NCBI GenBank assembly: GCA_025449805.1
Contig: JANWIR010000091.1
Span: forward strand, 1-36,185
Direction: 5' to 3'
DNA: 36,185 nucleotides
Source: Acidimicrobiales bacterium
GTDB taxonomy: Bacteria > Actinomycetota > Acidimicrobiia > Acidimicrobiales > RAAP-2
Part shown: positions 16,799-24,967 of the stretch, in pieces
How the letters are laid out: every line of letters starts with the position of its first letter
Position numbering within the stretch: position 1 is the first letter of the stretch
The notes under the pieces: generated by a model
Database searches by the model: none
What the model was told of the DNA's origin: nothing
Seen by the model: the letters and a program-made list of their open reading frames with translations, nothing else
Made by a program: the position numbers and the translations under genes

Positions 16799-17401
16799 CT
16801 AGACCTCGTCGCGCACCGGGACCACGGCGTTAAAGCGCACGAGTGACGGCGTACCCGATCGCACGCCAATCGTCGTCAAGGACGCGTTGTCGAGGCGCGT
16901 GCGCCACGCGACCGAACCCGCCACGCCCAACGCCCACGTCGTCGCCGATTTGATCGGCGACACGTGACTCACGATGGCGAGGTGCTCGTCGCTGCGGTGG
17001 AGGTAACTTTCGACATCGGCCAAGAGTGCGTCGAGCGCGCCGTGCACGCGCGCGTCCACCGCGGCGAGCGACTCACCCCCGTCAAAGGCGACGTCGTGAT
17101 CGTGCTCAAAGGCTCGCCACTGTTCACCGGAGACCTCGTGCAGTGGTCGTCCGTCCCAGTGGCCGTAGTCGACCTCGATGAAGGCGTCGTGCACGACGGC
17201 ACTCAAGTGCGGCAACGCCAGCGCGGCCGTGCGTCGAGCGCGCGACAGGGGCGAGGTCCAGACCTCGCGCACCCCGTCGAGCGCGGCGCGCAGTGCCACG
17301 GCTTGGCGTTCACCAAACGCGGTGAGGTCAGGGTCACTTCGCCCAACTAAGAGGCCCTGGGCGTTGGTGGTGGTCTGACCGTGGCGAATGAAAATAATCA
17401 C
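16799..17401 (-). CDS. histidine phosphatase family protein (phosphoglycerate mutase-like)
   Basis: 200 residues from GTG 17401, which overlaps the preceding stop by GTGA. The frame could extend to 17422, but this start places the fold right at its first strand, VIIFIRHGQT. Catalytic residues are visible: R6-H7-G8 with the phospho-accepting histidine, R54 in SRARRT, the proton donor E76 in FIEVDYGHWDG and H146 in IVSHVSP. The family removes phosphate from sugars, nucleotides or cofactor precursors; the substrate is unknown. It follows the zinc-ribbon coiled-coil gene. In mycobacteria, a gene of that family lies beside a protein in which this phosphatase domain is fused to RNase HI. Here the phosphatase stands alone. 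Confidence 0.88.
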   Translation of the reverse strand: MIIFIRHGQTTTNAQGLLVGRSDPDLTAFGERQAVALRAALDGVREVWTSPLSRARRTAALALPHLSAVVHDAFIEVDYGHWDGRPLHEVSGEQWRAFEHDHDVAFDGGESLAAVDARVHGALDALLADVESYLHRSDEHLAIVSHVSPIKSATTWALGVAGSVAWRTRLDNASLTTIGVRSGTPSLVRFNAVVPVRDEV

Positions 17402-18108
17402 GGCAACAGTACGCGCCCACACTCGGGACAGACGAAGGTCAATTCGTGTGCTCGCTGACGCCAGCGATCACGATCCAGTGGTGAGAGCGCGATGCGGCAT
17501 CCGTCACAGCGCCCGTCGAGCACCTGGGCGGCGCCCGAGCCTCCGACGCGCGCGAGTGCCGCGTCGTAGGCGGCGCGCGTGGCGCCACCTACGGCCGTCG
17601 CGCGCTGCTCACGGTCGGCGCGAAGCGCGCGCAACTCCTCGTCGAGGGTGGCCTGGAGGGCGTCAATCGTCGCGCGCAGTTCGCCGCGACGCGTCGCCAG
17701 CGGTTGCGCGTTCGCCGTCAACGTGGCACGCGTCGCCTCCAGCGGTTCTAATTCACTCATCAGCTCAAGTTCGTGGTCTTCGCTCGTGCGCAGCAACGCG
17801 TTAATCGAGTCGAGCTCGTGCTGGAGAGCGGTGAGCTCTCGGGCATTCGCGGTGGAGGCATCCAATTTGGTGCGAAGGGCCTCGTGGCGCGCGCGTAGTC
17901 GTTCGGACTCGAGGGCCGCCTCGGCCGCCGCCGCGCGTAGGGGCGCCAGCACCTCGTCGCCGGCGCGCAACTGCTGAGCCATGGCACGAAGTTCCTCTTC
18001 GACCGCCGCCAACTCACCGAGTTCGGGGAGGTGACTGCGCTGACTCACCACCCGCTCAATCCAACGATCGGCCTCCATCAACGCGCGTAGCGCTTCGAGT
18101 TCACTCAC
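17398..18108 (-). CDS. coiled-coil protein with C4 zinc ribbon (zf-RING_7/CT398-like)
   Basis: 236 residues. Residues 1 to about 180 are a long heptad-rich, charged helical region (many ELE and LRA repeats), predicted to form an antiparallel coiled coil. The C-terminus is a zinc ribbon with C201-x2-C204 (CDGC) and C227-x2-C230 (CPEC). This layout is that of the widespread CT398/zf-RING_7 family, found across actinobacteria. Its molecular role is not established; nucleic-acid binding is the usual inference from the ribbon. It is in the middle of an overlapping minus-strand chain, sharing 4 bases with the NUDIX gene upstream and 4 with the histidine phosphatase downstream. The linkage with the phosphatase is a recurrent actinobacterial arrangement. 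Confidence 0.88.
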   Translation of the reverse strand: MSELEALRALMEADRWIERVVSQRSHLPELGELAAVEEELRAMAQQLRAGDEVLAPLRAAAAEAALESERLRARHEALRTKLDASTANARELTALQHELDSINALLRTSEDHELELMSELEPLEATRATLTANAQPLATRRGELRATIDALQATLDEELRALRADREQRATAVGGATRAAYDAALARVGGSGAAQVLDGRCDGCRIALSPLDRDRWRQRAHELTFVCPECGRVLLP

Positions 18109-18656
18109 GCGTCAAAGTCTCGCACGTGCTCAAAATAGGCAGAGTCGAAGAGCTTCGCTAACGCCGCCGCGAGCGCCGGTTCGGCGCGGGCCAGTGCATC
18201 CTCGCGCGCGAACCAAAACACGTCGGGGCTCTCGTCGGGCGGTGGCGTGGGATCGAGCGGTTCGGCGAGCAGGAGGTAACGAAGGTCGTAGTGCGTGTGA
18301 CCGCGCGGACCCGGGTGCACGTCAACGTGAAAGAGCACCGACGGCGCAAGGTGGCGCGCGACGAGACCGGTCTCCTCAAAGGTTTCGCGCACGGCCGCCT
18401 CTTCGGGGGTCTCACCCGCGTCGACGTGGCCGCCAGGTTGGACCCAGATTCCCAGGCGACGATGGCGGTGCAAAATCACGCCCCGACGCGACACGACGAA
18501 GGCCGACGCCGTGACGTGGTGGTCGTTCGCCTGCTCCGCGAAGACGTCGTCACCCCAGCTCAAACGATCCACGGTGGCCTCGCGCGAGGTTCGTTCACGC
18601 TCGTCGACGGGTTCAATCGCGACAAGCGCCGCGCGAAGTCTGTCGAGTTCAGTCAC
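18105..18656 (-). CDS. NUDIX hydrolase
   Basis: 183 residues. The complete Nudix box GX5EX7REUXEEXGU is present, with G76, E82, R90-E91, E94-E95 and G97 (core AGETPEEAAVRETFEETG). The box binds magnesium and hydrolyses a nucleoside diphosphate linked to another group. An N-terminal extension of about 45 residues precedes the fold, and HRHRRLGIWVQPGGH leads into the box. The substrate is not recognisable; similar actinobacterial proteins are annotated only as NUDIX hydrolases. GTG 18656 overlaps the upstream FMN-binding protein gene by 8 bases and the stop overlaps the zinc-ribbon gene, so it is one unit of a housekeeping-type operon. Confidence 0.9.
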   Translation of the reverse strand: MTELDRLRAALVAIEPVDERERTSREATVDRLSWGDDVFAEQANDHHVTASAFVVSRRGVILHRHRRLGIWVQPGGHVDAGETPEEAAVRETFEETGLVARHLAPSVLFHVDVHPGPRGHTHYDLRYLLLAEPLDPTPPPDESPDVFWFAREDALARAEPALAAALAKLFDSAYFEHVRDFDA

Positions 18657-19317
18657 GGGCCCCGCCCAATCGTCGCAGCGACGCCGGCAGCGTCACGCGG
18701 CCGTCGGCCATGGCGCCACGACCGTCGCCGACCGGTTCGCCGTACACGAGGCGAGCCGGTACCAGTCCACCCCACACCTCGAGCGCGAGATCGTCCTCGT
18801 CATCGTCGGTCGGACCGTCAGAGACCTTCCCGGCGCCTTCGTCGATGGTGAGGGCCACCACCAACGTCAGTCGCAGTTCGCGCTGCGTGGCCGGTCGAAC
18901 CTCGCGCGAACGTCCCGCCAGGGCGTGATCGACCAGGAGGTCGAGGACTCGTCGCTTCTCGTCGAGGTCACTGATTTCGCGACACGGCCCCACCACGACC
19001 GCCGAGCGGTAGGCGACCGATGATTCGAAACCACTGCGCGCGAGTCGAAGTCCGTCGTAAATCGTCGCGGTGGCGACGGTGCGCTCCTGGGCGAGCGTCG
19101 CGCGCAGCAACGCGTTCGACTGGCTGCCGTGCAAATACAGCGTCGACCCTTCGCGCGCGTGCAGCGTCGCCAGCGCGCTCGCCAGACCGTCCACGGTGGC
19201 GCAGACGTGGCAGTAGGGCGCCTCGTCCAAGATTGCGTACAGCGTGGCCTCGTCGTAGCGGGCCTTTTCGGGAAGGCGGCGAAGTCTCGTGTGTTCGCCC
19301 GGTAGTTCGACGCTCAT
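18649..19317 (-). CDS. pyridoxamine 5'-phosphate oxidase-like FMN-binding protein
   Basis: 222 residues with the split-barrel flavin-binding fold of the Pyridox_ox_2/NimA group. The N-terminal RLRRLPEKARYDEATLYAILDEAPYCHVCATVDG, with LYLHGSQSNALLRA after it, is typical. These proteins bind FMN or a related flavin. Some reduce nitroimidazoles, but most have no assigned reaction, so the name indicates fold only. The region around residues 158-172 has an acidic insert (DGPTDDDEDD), probably a surface loop. The ATG at 19317 overlaps the preceding PhzF-like gene stop by 4 bases, and the end overlaps the NUDIX gene by 8. It is therefore likely co-expressed with both. Confidence 0.86.
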   Translation of the reverse strand: MSVELPGEHTRLRRLPEKARYDEATLYAILDEAPYCHVCATVDGLASALATLHAREGSTLYLHGSQSNALLRATLAQERTVATATIYDGLRLARSGFESSVAYRSAVVVGPCREISDLDEKRRVLDLLVDHALAGRSREVRPATQRELRLTLVVALTIDEGAGKVSDGPTDDDEDDLALEVWGGLVPARLVYGEPVGDGRGAMADGRVTLPASLRRLGGARD

Positions 19318-20138
19318 ACGCGAAGTTCGCCCCCGAAGAAGGTCCGCGCCAGTCCCGCAATTTCGACGTTTCGCTCAAAGAGCCGCGCGTGCATCACGCC
19401 GCCTCGCGCGCTGGCCTGACGAACCGAGAGCGTGGGTGAACCCGTACGCTCCATCCACCACGGCGCGAGCGCGCACATCGCGCTGCCGGTGACGTGGTCC
19501 TCACCGAGGCCGAGGCGTGGGGCAAAGACGCGGATCGAGACGTCGACCCCCGGTCCGCCCTCGCAGACCGCGACGACGAGCGATCCGGGCACGAAGAAGA
19601 GGTCAATGGGGTTGATCGACAGTCCGCAGAGCGTCTCGTAGTCCTCGACGACCGCGATGACGCTCTGCGCCCCGGCCTGGAAGACCTCGCGGACCTCACC
19701 GAGCGCGCCGCCGAGCACCGTCGCGTCGATTGGTTCGACGTAACTGCGCGGCAGGTCCATGCCGAGGAGTCCGTCACGCAGGGCGCGTCCCGACAAGACA
19801 CCCGAGCGCGTTTGAAAGTAGAACTCGCTCGTCGGCACGGCCAATTCACGCGCCAACACGTGGATCGTCGCCAGCGTCGCGTGCCCGCAGAGATCGACCT
19901 CAGTGGTCGGCGTGAACCACCGTAATGACCACTGGTCACCGACGCGGCGAACAAACGCGGTCTCCGAAACGCCCATCTCGTGGGCGATCTGTTGGAGTTC
20001 GTCGTCCGGTAACGGTCGCTCGAGGAGGATGACCACAGCGGGATTGCCGTGCTCGTGATCACCAATAAACGCGTCGACCCACCACAGGCGCGGGCCATAG
20101 GTCAAGTCGACGGAATCCACCAGAAGAGATTGCCACAC
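19314..20138 (-). CDS. PhzF-family isomerase/epimerase-like protein
   Basis: 274 residues from GTG 20138. GTG 20120 is an equally plausible start, because the conserved fold begins at WWVDAFIGDHEHGNPAVVIL (from W19). The diaminopimelate-epimerase-like double fold shows the catalytic glutamate E59 (SETAFV). RWFTPTTEVDLCGHATLATIHVL and GEDHVTGSAMCALAP, in the second half, are hallmark PhzF segments. PhzF itself isomerises a phenazine precursor, but most family members outside phenazine clusters have unknown substrates, and no other phenazine gene is here. It is the first gene of the minus-strand chain ending at 16799. It is divergent from the EEP hydrolase gene with only 29 bases between, so the two promoters must overlap each other's coding regions. 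Confidence 0.9.
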   Translation of the reverse strand: MWQSLLVDSVDLTYGPRLWWVDAFIGDHEHGNPAVVILLERPLPDDELQQIAHEMGVSETAFVRRVGDQWSLRWFTPTTEVDLCGHATLATIHVLARELAVPTSEFYFQTRSGVLSGRALRDGLLGMDLPRSYVEPIDATVLGGALGEVREVFQAGAQSVIAVVEDYETLCGLSINPIDLFFVPGSLVVAVCEGGPGVDVSIRVFAPRLGLGEDHVTGSAMCALAPWWMERTGSPTLSVRQASARGGVMHARLFERNVEIAGLARTFFGGELRV

Positions 20139-20167
20139 CGCTCGCCCATCCTCGGTAGCCTGTCTCG

Positions 20168-20968
20168 GTGCGCGTGGCGACTCTCAATCTCCACGCCGGC
20201 GTCGACGGGTGGGGTCGACCCACGCGGGCTCTCGAACACGCCCTCGACCTCAACGCGGACGTGTTAATCGTGCCCGAGCTCTGGCGTGGCGACCACGACC
20301 AGGATCTCTTCGACGAACTGCGCCAGCGCGGTGGCTACGAGGGCGTCTTCGCGCCCCTCGCCCGCGCCGAACGCAATACCTCGGGACACTCCGGCCGGCG
20401 CTGGCAACCGGTCTTGGCGCACCTCAGCGGCGAACGGGGTCTGTTCTTCCAAGAGCACCGAAGTCTGAGCGGCGCGCAGCGTCGCACCCGTGCGGCGGCG
20501 ACCAACCTCGAGCCCGGCCAGTGGGGACTCGGCGTCGTGACGCGCCTGCCGATCGAGGAGACTCGCGTCTTTGCCCTAGGACGTCTGCGTCGTGAGCGCG
20601 TTACCCGCGCCCTGGTACTCGCGCGCCTGACGGCGACGAACGGCTCGTTTTGGGTCGCCGGTGTCCACGGTGCGCACCTCAGTCACGGCTCGCGCCATCA
20701 GTACCGGGTGATTGGGCGCTACCTCGACGCTCTCGACCCACCCCTACCTACTCTGCTGGGTGGTGACTTCAACGCCTGGGGTCCAGTCCTGCGCGTCCTC
20801 TTGCCGGGTTGGCACGCCCTCGTGCGCGCGCGTACCTGGCCGGCGCGTCGACCGCACTCTCAAATCGACCACCTCTTCGTGCGCGGTGACTGGCGGGTCA
20901 CGGGAGGCTTCGCCCAAGACGTCGGCAGTGATCACCGAGCGTTGGTGGCGGAGATCGAACTGGCCTAG
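20168..20968 (+). CDS. endonuclease/exonuclease/phosphatase (EEP) family protein
   Basis: 266 residues from GTG 20168. The four-layer EEP fold is recognised by its metal-site segments: VATLNLHAG at the N-terminus (metal-binding asparagine), VPELWRG (metal glutamate), LLGGDFNAWG (GDFN motif) and the terminal SDHRALVAEI (catalytic SDH). Members cleave phosphodiester bonds in DNA, RNA or phospholipid head groups; which applies cannot be told. No signal peptide is present, so it is probably cytoplasmic. It starts 29 bases from the divergent PhzF-like gene and its stop overlaps that of the convergent MFS gene by 4 bases. Confidence 0.87.
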   Translation: MRVATLNLHAGVDGWGRPTRALEHALDLNADVLIVPELWRGDHDQDLFDELRQRGGYEGVFAPLARAERNTSGHSGRRWQPVLAHLSGERGLFFQEHRSLSGAQRRTRAAATNLEPGQWGLGVVTRLPIEETRVFALGRLRRERVTRALVLARLTATNGSFWVAGVHGAHLSHGSRHQYRVIGRYLDALDPPLPTLLGGDFNAWGPVLRVLLPGWHALVRARTWPARRPHSQIDHLFVRGDWRVTGGFAQDVGSDHRALVAEIELA

Positions 20969-22218
20969 TCGATCTCTTGGCCCGCGGTCTCGGGTAATCG
21001 CCGCATCAACAACAAGAGCGGCAACGTCGGTAGAAACGTCACCAACGCCGGGATGCGCAGCGACGTCACGGCGCTCGCCGACACGGTGTCGGCTACCCAG
21101 CCAAAGAAGAAGAGCCCGCTCGTGGCGCCCACGACACCCGCCATCACGACCCATCCACTCGTCGTCGCGCGCATGCGGTGCGGGAAGATTTCGGTACTTA
21201 GGGCCGCCGCGGCCGGCGCCAGTAGTCCGGCGGCGAAGACTCCCGCCATGTAGCCCACGATGAACGACGAGCGACCCCCGCTGTAGGCGAGGCAGGCCGT
21301 GAAGGTGCTCGCGACGGCCCCGAGAACCACCGTCGCGCGACGGCCCACTCGGCCCGAGAGCGCCCGACTCGTGAGTAGTCCCCCAAGTCCGGTGAGCGCA
21401 CTGAGCGCCACGACGGTGGCGACGACGTGGGGGGCTAGGCGTAACACTCCTTCGCCGTAAACGAAGGCGAAGCCATTAGCGGGTCCCGAAATGGCGCCGA
21501 CACCAAAGGAGATCGCCGCAACCGCGTAGAGCCGCGGACGCCACTCACGGTGCACGGCGCCCACCCGCGTCAAGAGCAACTCGTCGCGGCGGTGCGTCGG
21601 CTCGGGCAACGACGTCGTCAAACGTGGCAACACCACCAGTGGCACGAGCGCGAGGGCGAAGAGCCACCGAAAAGAGGTCGATCCCCGGATGAAACCGTGG
21701 AGCACCGCCGACAGACCCGCGCCCGATCCGGCGCCGGCCGCGATGATCACCAGACGATGAATGCGTCGCGACGTGGACGACAACTCGACAGTGACGACTT
21801 GGGTCAAGGTCGACGTCGCTGAAAGCAGGGGTCGCGCCAGGGCGAAGCAGGCCACGAAGAACCAGTAGGAAGGACTCAGTGAAGCCAACGCCGTGATCAG
21901 CAGGCCCGCCCAAAGAGTTCGTCGCAACACCACGACGCGACCCAATCGGTCGGCCAACGCGGCGAGTGGCAGCGACGCGAGGCTGGCCAGTCGCAGCACG
22001 GCGAGTCCGACGCCCAAGATTGATCCCGACAGACCGACGACGCTCTGGAGCGTCTTCGCGCTGGTGTGATGTCCGAAATGGTGGGCCACGTCGTTGAGCG
22101 AAGCCACCGCGCCAAACTGCGCGAAGCCCGACGCCATCGCGATGAAGAACAGCACCCACGTGACGCGCGTGACGCGCGTCGCTGCGCTTGGCTCAACCAA
22201 GTTGCACGCTCTCATCAA
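20965..22218 (-). CDS. MFS transporter
   Basis: 417 residues with about twelve hydrophobic segments. The loop RLASLASLPLAALADRLGRVVVLRR near residues 77-101 is the MFS motif A between helices 2 and 3. GRVGRRATVVLG, in the second half, is its equivalent between helices 8 and 9. The substrate class is not evident; the pattern resembles metabolite/H+ symporters. The start at 22218 lies inside the preceding oxidoreductase gene (26-base overlap); ATG 22215 or TTG 22200 are alternatives, since the first membrane helix starts only at WVLFF. It is convergent with the EEP gene. No regulatory site is visible, and expression is probably from the promoter of the CurA-like gene. Confidence 0.88.
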   Translation of the reverse strand: MMRACNLVEPSAATRVTRVTWVLFFIAMASGFAQFGAVASLNDVAHHFGHHTSAKTLQSVVGLSGSILGVGLAVLRLASLASLPLAALADRLGRVVVLRRTLWAGLLITALASLSPSYWFFVACFALARPLLSATSTLTQVVTVELSSTSRRIHRLVIIAAGAGSGAGLSAVLHGFIRGSTSFRWLFALALVPLVVLPRLTTSLPEPTHRRDELLLTRVGAVHREWRPRLYAVAAISFGVGAISGPANGFAFVYGEGVLRLAPHVVATVVALSALTGLGGLLTSRALSGRVGRRATVVLGAVASTFTACLAYSGGRSSFIVGYMAGVFAAGLLAPAAAALSTEIFPHRMRATTSGWVVMAGVVGATSGLFFFGWVADTVSASAVTSLRIPALVTFLPTLPLLLLMRRLPETAGQEID

Positions 22219-23257
22219 CCATGACGAGCGTCTTACCGTGGTTGCCGCCGCTGAAGAGCAGATTCAGCGCGTCGGGTGCGCTCGCCAGCCCCTCGACCAC
22301 GTGTTCGCGGTGACGGAGAGTACCCGCGTGGACCATGGTGGCGAGCTCGATCTGCGCCTCGAGGAATCGCGACGCGAAATCGAGAATGATGAACCCCTCC
22401 ATGCGACCGCGCCGCACGATGAGCATCGAGGAGTTCCGAAGCCCGCCACGCTCGCCGACCTCGTTGTACTGCGAGATTGCGCCACACAGCACCACGCGCC
22501 CGTGCATCGCGAGACTGCCGAGGACCGCGTCGAGGACGTCGCCGCCGACGTTATCGAAGTAGAGGTCGACGCCCTTGGGGGCCACCTCGTGCAGACGTCG
22601 CGCGAGATTTCCCTCGCGGTAATCGAGGCACGCGTCGAATCCGTAGTACTCGACAACTTCCGCGCACTTCTCGGGCCCCCCGGCGACCCCGATGACCTTG
22701 CTCGCACCGCGCGCTTTGGCAATCTGGCCGACCACCGACCCGGTCGCGCCGGCCGCGCCCGAGACCACCACGACGTCGCCCTCCTTGAGCTGACCGATTT
22801 CGAGCAGGCCGAAGTAGGCCGTGACGCCCGTCACGCCCAACACGTTCATCACCGTCGCGAGGTCGAGTCCCATACCCGTGGGTAGAACCGAAAAGGAATT
22901 GTCCGCGGTCGCGAGGACCCACTCCTGCCAACCCGTCATGCCAAACACGACGTCGCCAATTTGGTACCGCTCGCTACGACTGTCGACGACGATGCCCGTG
23001 CCACTCCCGCGCACCACTTCGCCAATCGCAATCGGGGGCAGGTAACCCGGCGCGTCGTTCATCCAGGTGCGAATCGTTGGGTCAATCGAGAGCATCGCTA
23101 CCTTGATCAGCGCCTCGCCGTCGCCACAGGTCGGCCGCGGCGTGCTCACCAGCGTGGTGGTTGACGCGTCAATGAGTCCCGCCGGTCGCTGCGCCAAAAG
23201 AATCTGCTGATTGTCCACGTTCGCCCCAGTCTCGTACCGCAACCCTAATGGGGTCAT
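22193..23257 (-). CDS. NADP-dependent oxidoreductase, CurA/leukotriene B4 dehydrogenase-like (MDR family)
   Basis: 354 residues from ATG 23257, chosen because GAGGGGG lies 5 bases upstream; GTG 23218 (VDNQQILLAQRP) fits the family N-terminus even better and is the main alternative. The protein has the zinc-free medium-chain fold: an N-terminal GroES-like domain with SIDPTIRTWMND, then a Rossmann domain with VVVSGAAGATGSVVGQIAKARG and FDNVGGDVLDAVL. Family members reduce the double bond of alpha,beta-unsaturated ketones and aldehydes with NADPH, for example curcumin or 2-alkenals. It is the first gene of a two-gene unit with the MFS transporter, suggesting detoxification or turnover of a transported ketone, though this is inference. 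Confidence 0.88.
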   Translation of the reverse strand: MTPLGLRYETGANVDNQQILLAQRPAGLIDASTTTLVSTPRPTCGDGEALIKVAMLSIDPTIRTWMNDAPGYLPPIAIGEVVRGSGTGIVVDSRSERYQIGDVVFGMTGWQEWVLATADNSFSVLPTGMGLDLATVMNVLGVTGVTAYFGLLEIGQLKEGDVVVVSGAAGATGSVVGQIAKARGASKVIGVAGGPEKCAEVVEYYGFDACLDYREGNLARRLHEVAPKGVDLYFDNVGGDVLDAVLGSLAMHGRVVLCGAISQYNEVGERGGLRNSSMLIVRRGRMEGFIILDFASRFLEAQIELATMVHAGTLRHREHVVEGLASAPDALNLLFSGGNHGKTLVMVDESVQLG

Positions 23258-23331
23258 TGGTCCCCCTCGAAGTGACGCGTTGACCACCCGCCGGTGCGCC
23301 TGCTAGAGAAGTGAACAACGAAAGGAGTCAC

Positions 23332-23511
23332 GTGGCGCGTCGCCGGAGTCTTCGCAGTGAGTTGTACCGCGACGCGCGGTTACTGGGCGATCTCCAGGCC
23401 GCGAGCCACGGGCCGGGCGCCTACGCCACGCGCTACGTCCGTCGCAAGGTCTACGCCCGGACGAACACCTTTACGCATTCAATTCTTCGCTCCATCAACC
23501 TGTCGAAATAG
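23332..23511 (+). CDS. small basic protein, conserved-looking, unknown function
   Basis: 59 residues from GTG 23332, preceded by AAAGGAG (23321-23327) with 4 bases between. A longer reading to 23311 would pass through this ribosome binding site and is rejected. The sequence begins ARRRSLRSELYRDARLLGDLQAA and contains GPGAYATRYVRRKVYART, with about one quarter arginine and lysine. It resembles short, arginine-rich proteins I recall from many actinobacterial genomes that have no assigned role. High charge suggests RNA or DNA binding. It stands alone on the plus strand between two minus-strand units and is followed after 19 bases by a strong terminator. Confidence 0.75.
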   Translation: MARRRSLRSELYRDARLLGDLQAASHGPGAYATRYVRRKVYARTNTFTHSILRSINLSK

Positions 23512-23530
23512 TTCCTGCCGTAACGACGAA

Positions 23531-23568
23531 CGGCGCGTCCGAGGAGCAAAAACCCCTCGGACGCGCCG
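23531..23568. terminator. bidirectional hairpin terminator
   Basis: CGGCGCGTCCGAGG (23531-23544) pairs perfectly with CCTCGGACGCGCCG (23555-23568), a 14-bp stem with a 10-base loop. It lies between the converging small basic protein gene (ends 23511) and the liv binding-protein gene (ends 23586), so it can serve both. No long T tract follows on either strand. Confidence 0.75.
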
Positions 23569-23585
23569 CGTCAAGTACAACGTCG

Positions 23586-24926
23586 TTACTTCAGCCAGGC
23601 CGGAATCGAGGGTGCAACGGCCTTGGTGTTCACGACGGGGCCCGAGCCCGAGTCCGTCGTGTAGACCTGACCGTTGAGCGCGGTCGTCGCCGAGGCACTG
23701 GTCACGGTGACGAGGTAACCGCCACTGAGACCCTGGTGGTTCGTTGGCGTGTACGTAAGTGGCGTGAGTGCCGGCGTCTGCTTCAAGGTGAGGTGCGTCA
23801 GCGTCTTTAAGAAGCTCGCGCGCGTCACGTTCTTACCGGTCGCCTTCAGCGTTTCCACGAACGCGACGGCAAATCCGATGCCGTAGGCCATGTTGCCCGT
23901 AATGGGTGAGGTAGCCGTGAAGTTCGGGAAGTCCGTCTTGTCCGCCAGCAGCACCTTGCGGTCCCACGCGTTCCACGCGTTCTTCGACGTCGAGGCGGGC
24001 AGGTAGCTGAAACTCACGGCGCCGATTTCAGGGTCAGGAATCGGGAGGCTCGCGAAGGGTGCGTCCACGGTGACCGGGTCCGAACCGACACTGGAGATGA
24101 TCCAGTGCGGCGAGTAGCCCATCTTGAGCGCAGCGCCGAGCGTCGCGTCCGTGGCACCGGGAATCGTGTCGAGCACGACCACGGTGCACTTGTCACTCTG
24201 GAAACGCGCGACGTAGGGCGCGATCGAGGCACCTTGGGTGACGACCAACGCACCGACGCTGTAGAGCTGCTCGTCGATTGGTGTGACACCACCGGCTACG
24301 AGGCCCGCAAGGCCGTCCGCACCGAAGTCATCGCCCTGTCCGAGGTAGCAGACGTTGTCCTTGGGGTACGTCGCCGCAATGTACTTCGCGAAGATCTTGC
24401 CTTCCTCGTTGTACGAGGACTGCCATCCAAAGAGGCCCGGGTACTTCGTCGGGTTGTTCCAGTCACGCGAACCGGAGTTCACGTACAACTGAGGCACGTG
24501 GTTCGCGTTCAGCAGTGTGCGCACCGAGTCCTGCGTCGGCGTACCGAGCGAGCCCACGGTCGCGAAGATTCCCGCCGACAAGAGCGCGCGCGTCTGGGTG
24601 GCTGTGTTGGGTGTACCCGTGCAGCCAAAGCCCGGCGTGCCGTAGCAGTCGTCCTTACGGAGGTACTTGATCTTTCGACCGTTTACGCCGCCTTTGCTAT
24701 TGACGTAATTGAAGACAGCGTTCGCCGCCTTCGACACGTCGCTATAGCCCGACGACGCGATACCGGTCAGTGGCACGGTCGCGCCGATGGTGATCTGCTT
24801 GGCGGTCACGCCCGGCGTCTTAGGTGAGGCACCCGCGAGCCCCGACGTACCGAACGTCATGACCCCCGCGCACAACATCATCGCGACACCGGCGCTTAGC
24901 CGACGACTTGATTTCTTTTGACTCAC
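23586..24926 (-). CDS. livK: ABC transporter substrate-binding protein, branched-chain amino acid/amide type
   Basis: 446 residues. A Sec signal peptide is visible: a basic start (MSQKKSSRRLS), a hydrophobic core (AGVAMMLCAGVMTFG) and a likely cleavage after GLAGA near residue 33. No lipobox cysteine is evident. The mature part is a type I periplasmic-binding fold of the Peripla_BP_6 group, beginning KQITIGATVPLTGIASSG, with a conserved KYLRKDDCYG strand and YVNSGSR loop. It would capture an amino acid, amide or urea-like compound outside the membrane for the LivHM/GF transporter. It is the last gene of the cluster, 41 bases after livM. The length is a little above the usual 370-400. Ligand cannot be predicted. 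Confidence 0.88.
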   Translation of the reverse strand: MSQKKSSRRLSAGVAMMLCAGVMTFGTSGLAGASPKTPGVTAKQITIGATVPLTGIASSGYSDVSKAANAVFNYVNSKGGVNGRKIKYLRKDDCYGTPGFGCTGTPNTATQTRALLSAGIFATVGSLGTPTQDSVRTLLNANHVPQLYVNSGSRDWNNPTKYPGLFGWQSSYNEEGKIFAKYIAATYPKDNVCYLGQGDDFGADGLAGLVAGGVTPIDEQLYSVGALVVTQGASIAPYVARFQSDKCTVVVLDTIPGATDATLGAALKMGYSPHWIISSVGSDPVTVDAPFASLPIPDPEIGAVSFSYLPASTSKNAWNAWDRKVLLADKTDFPNFTATSPITGNMAYGIGFAVAFVETLKATGKNVTRASFLKTLTHLTLKQTPALTPLTYTPTNHQGLSGGYLVTVTSASATTALNGQVYTTDSGSGPVVNTKAVAPSIPAWLK

Positions 24927-24967
24927 TTAATTTTCCCCCTGGAATATTGGAACTGCTCTGGTACCGC

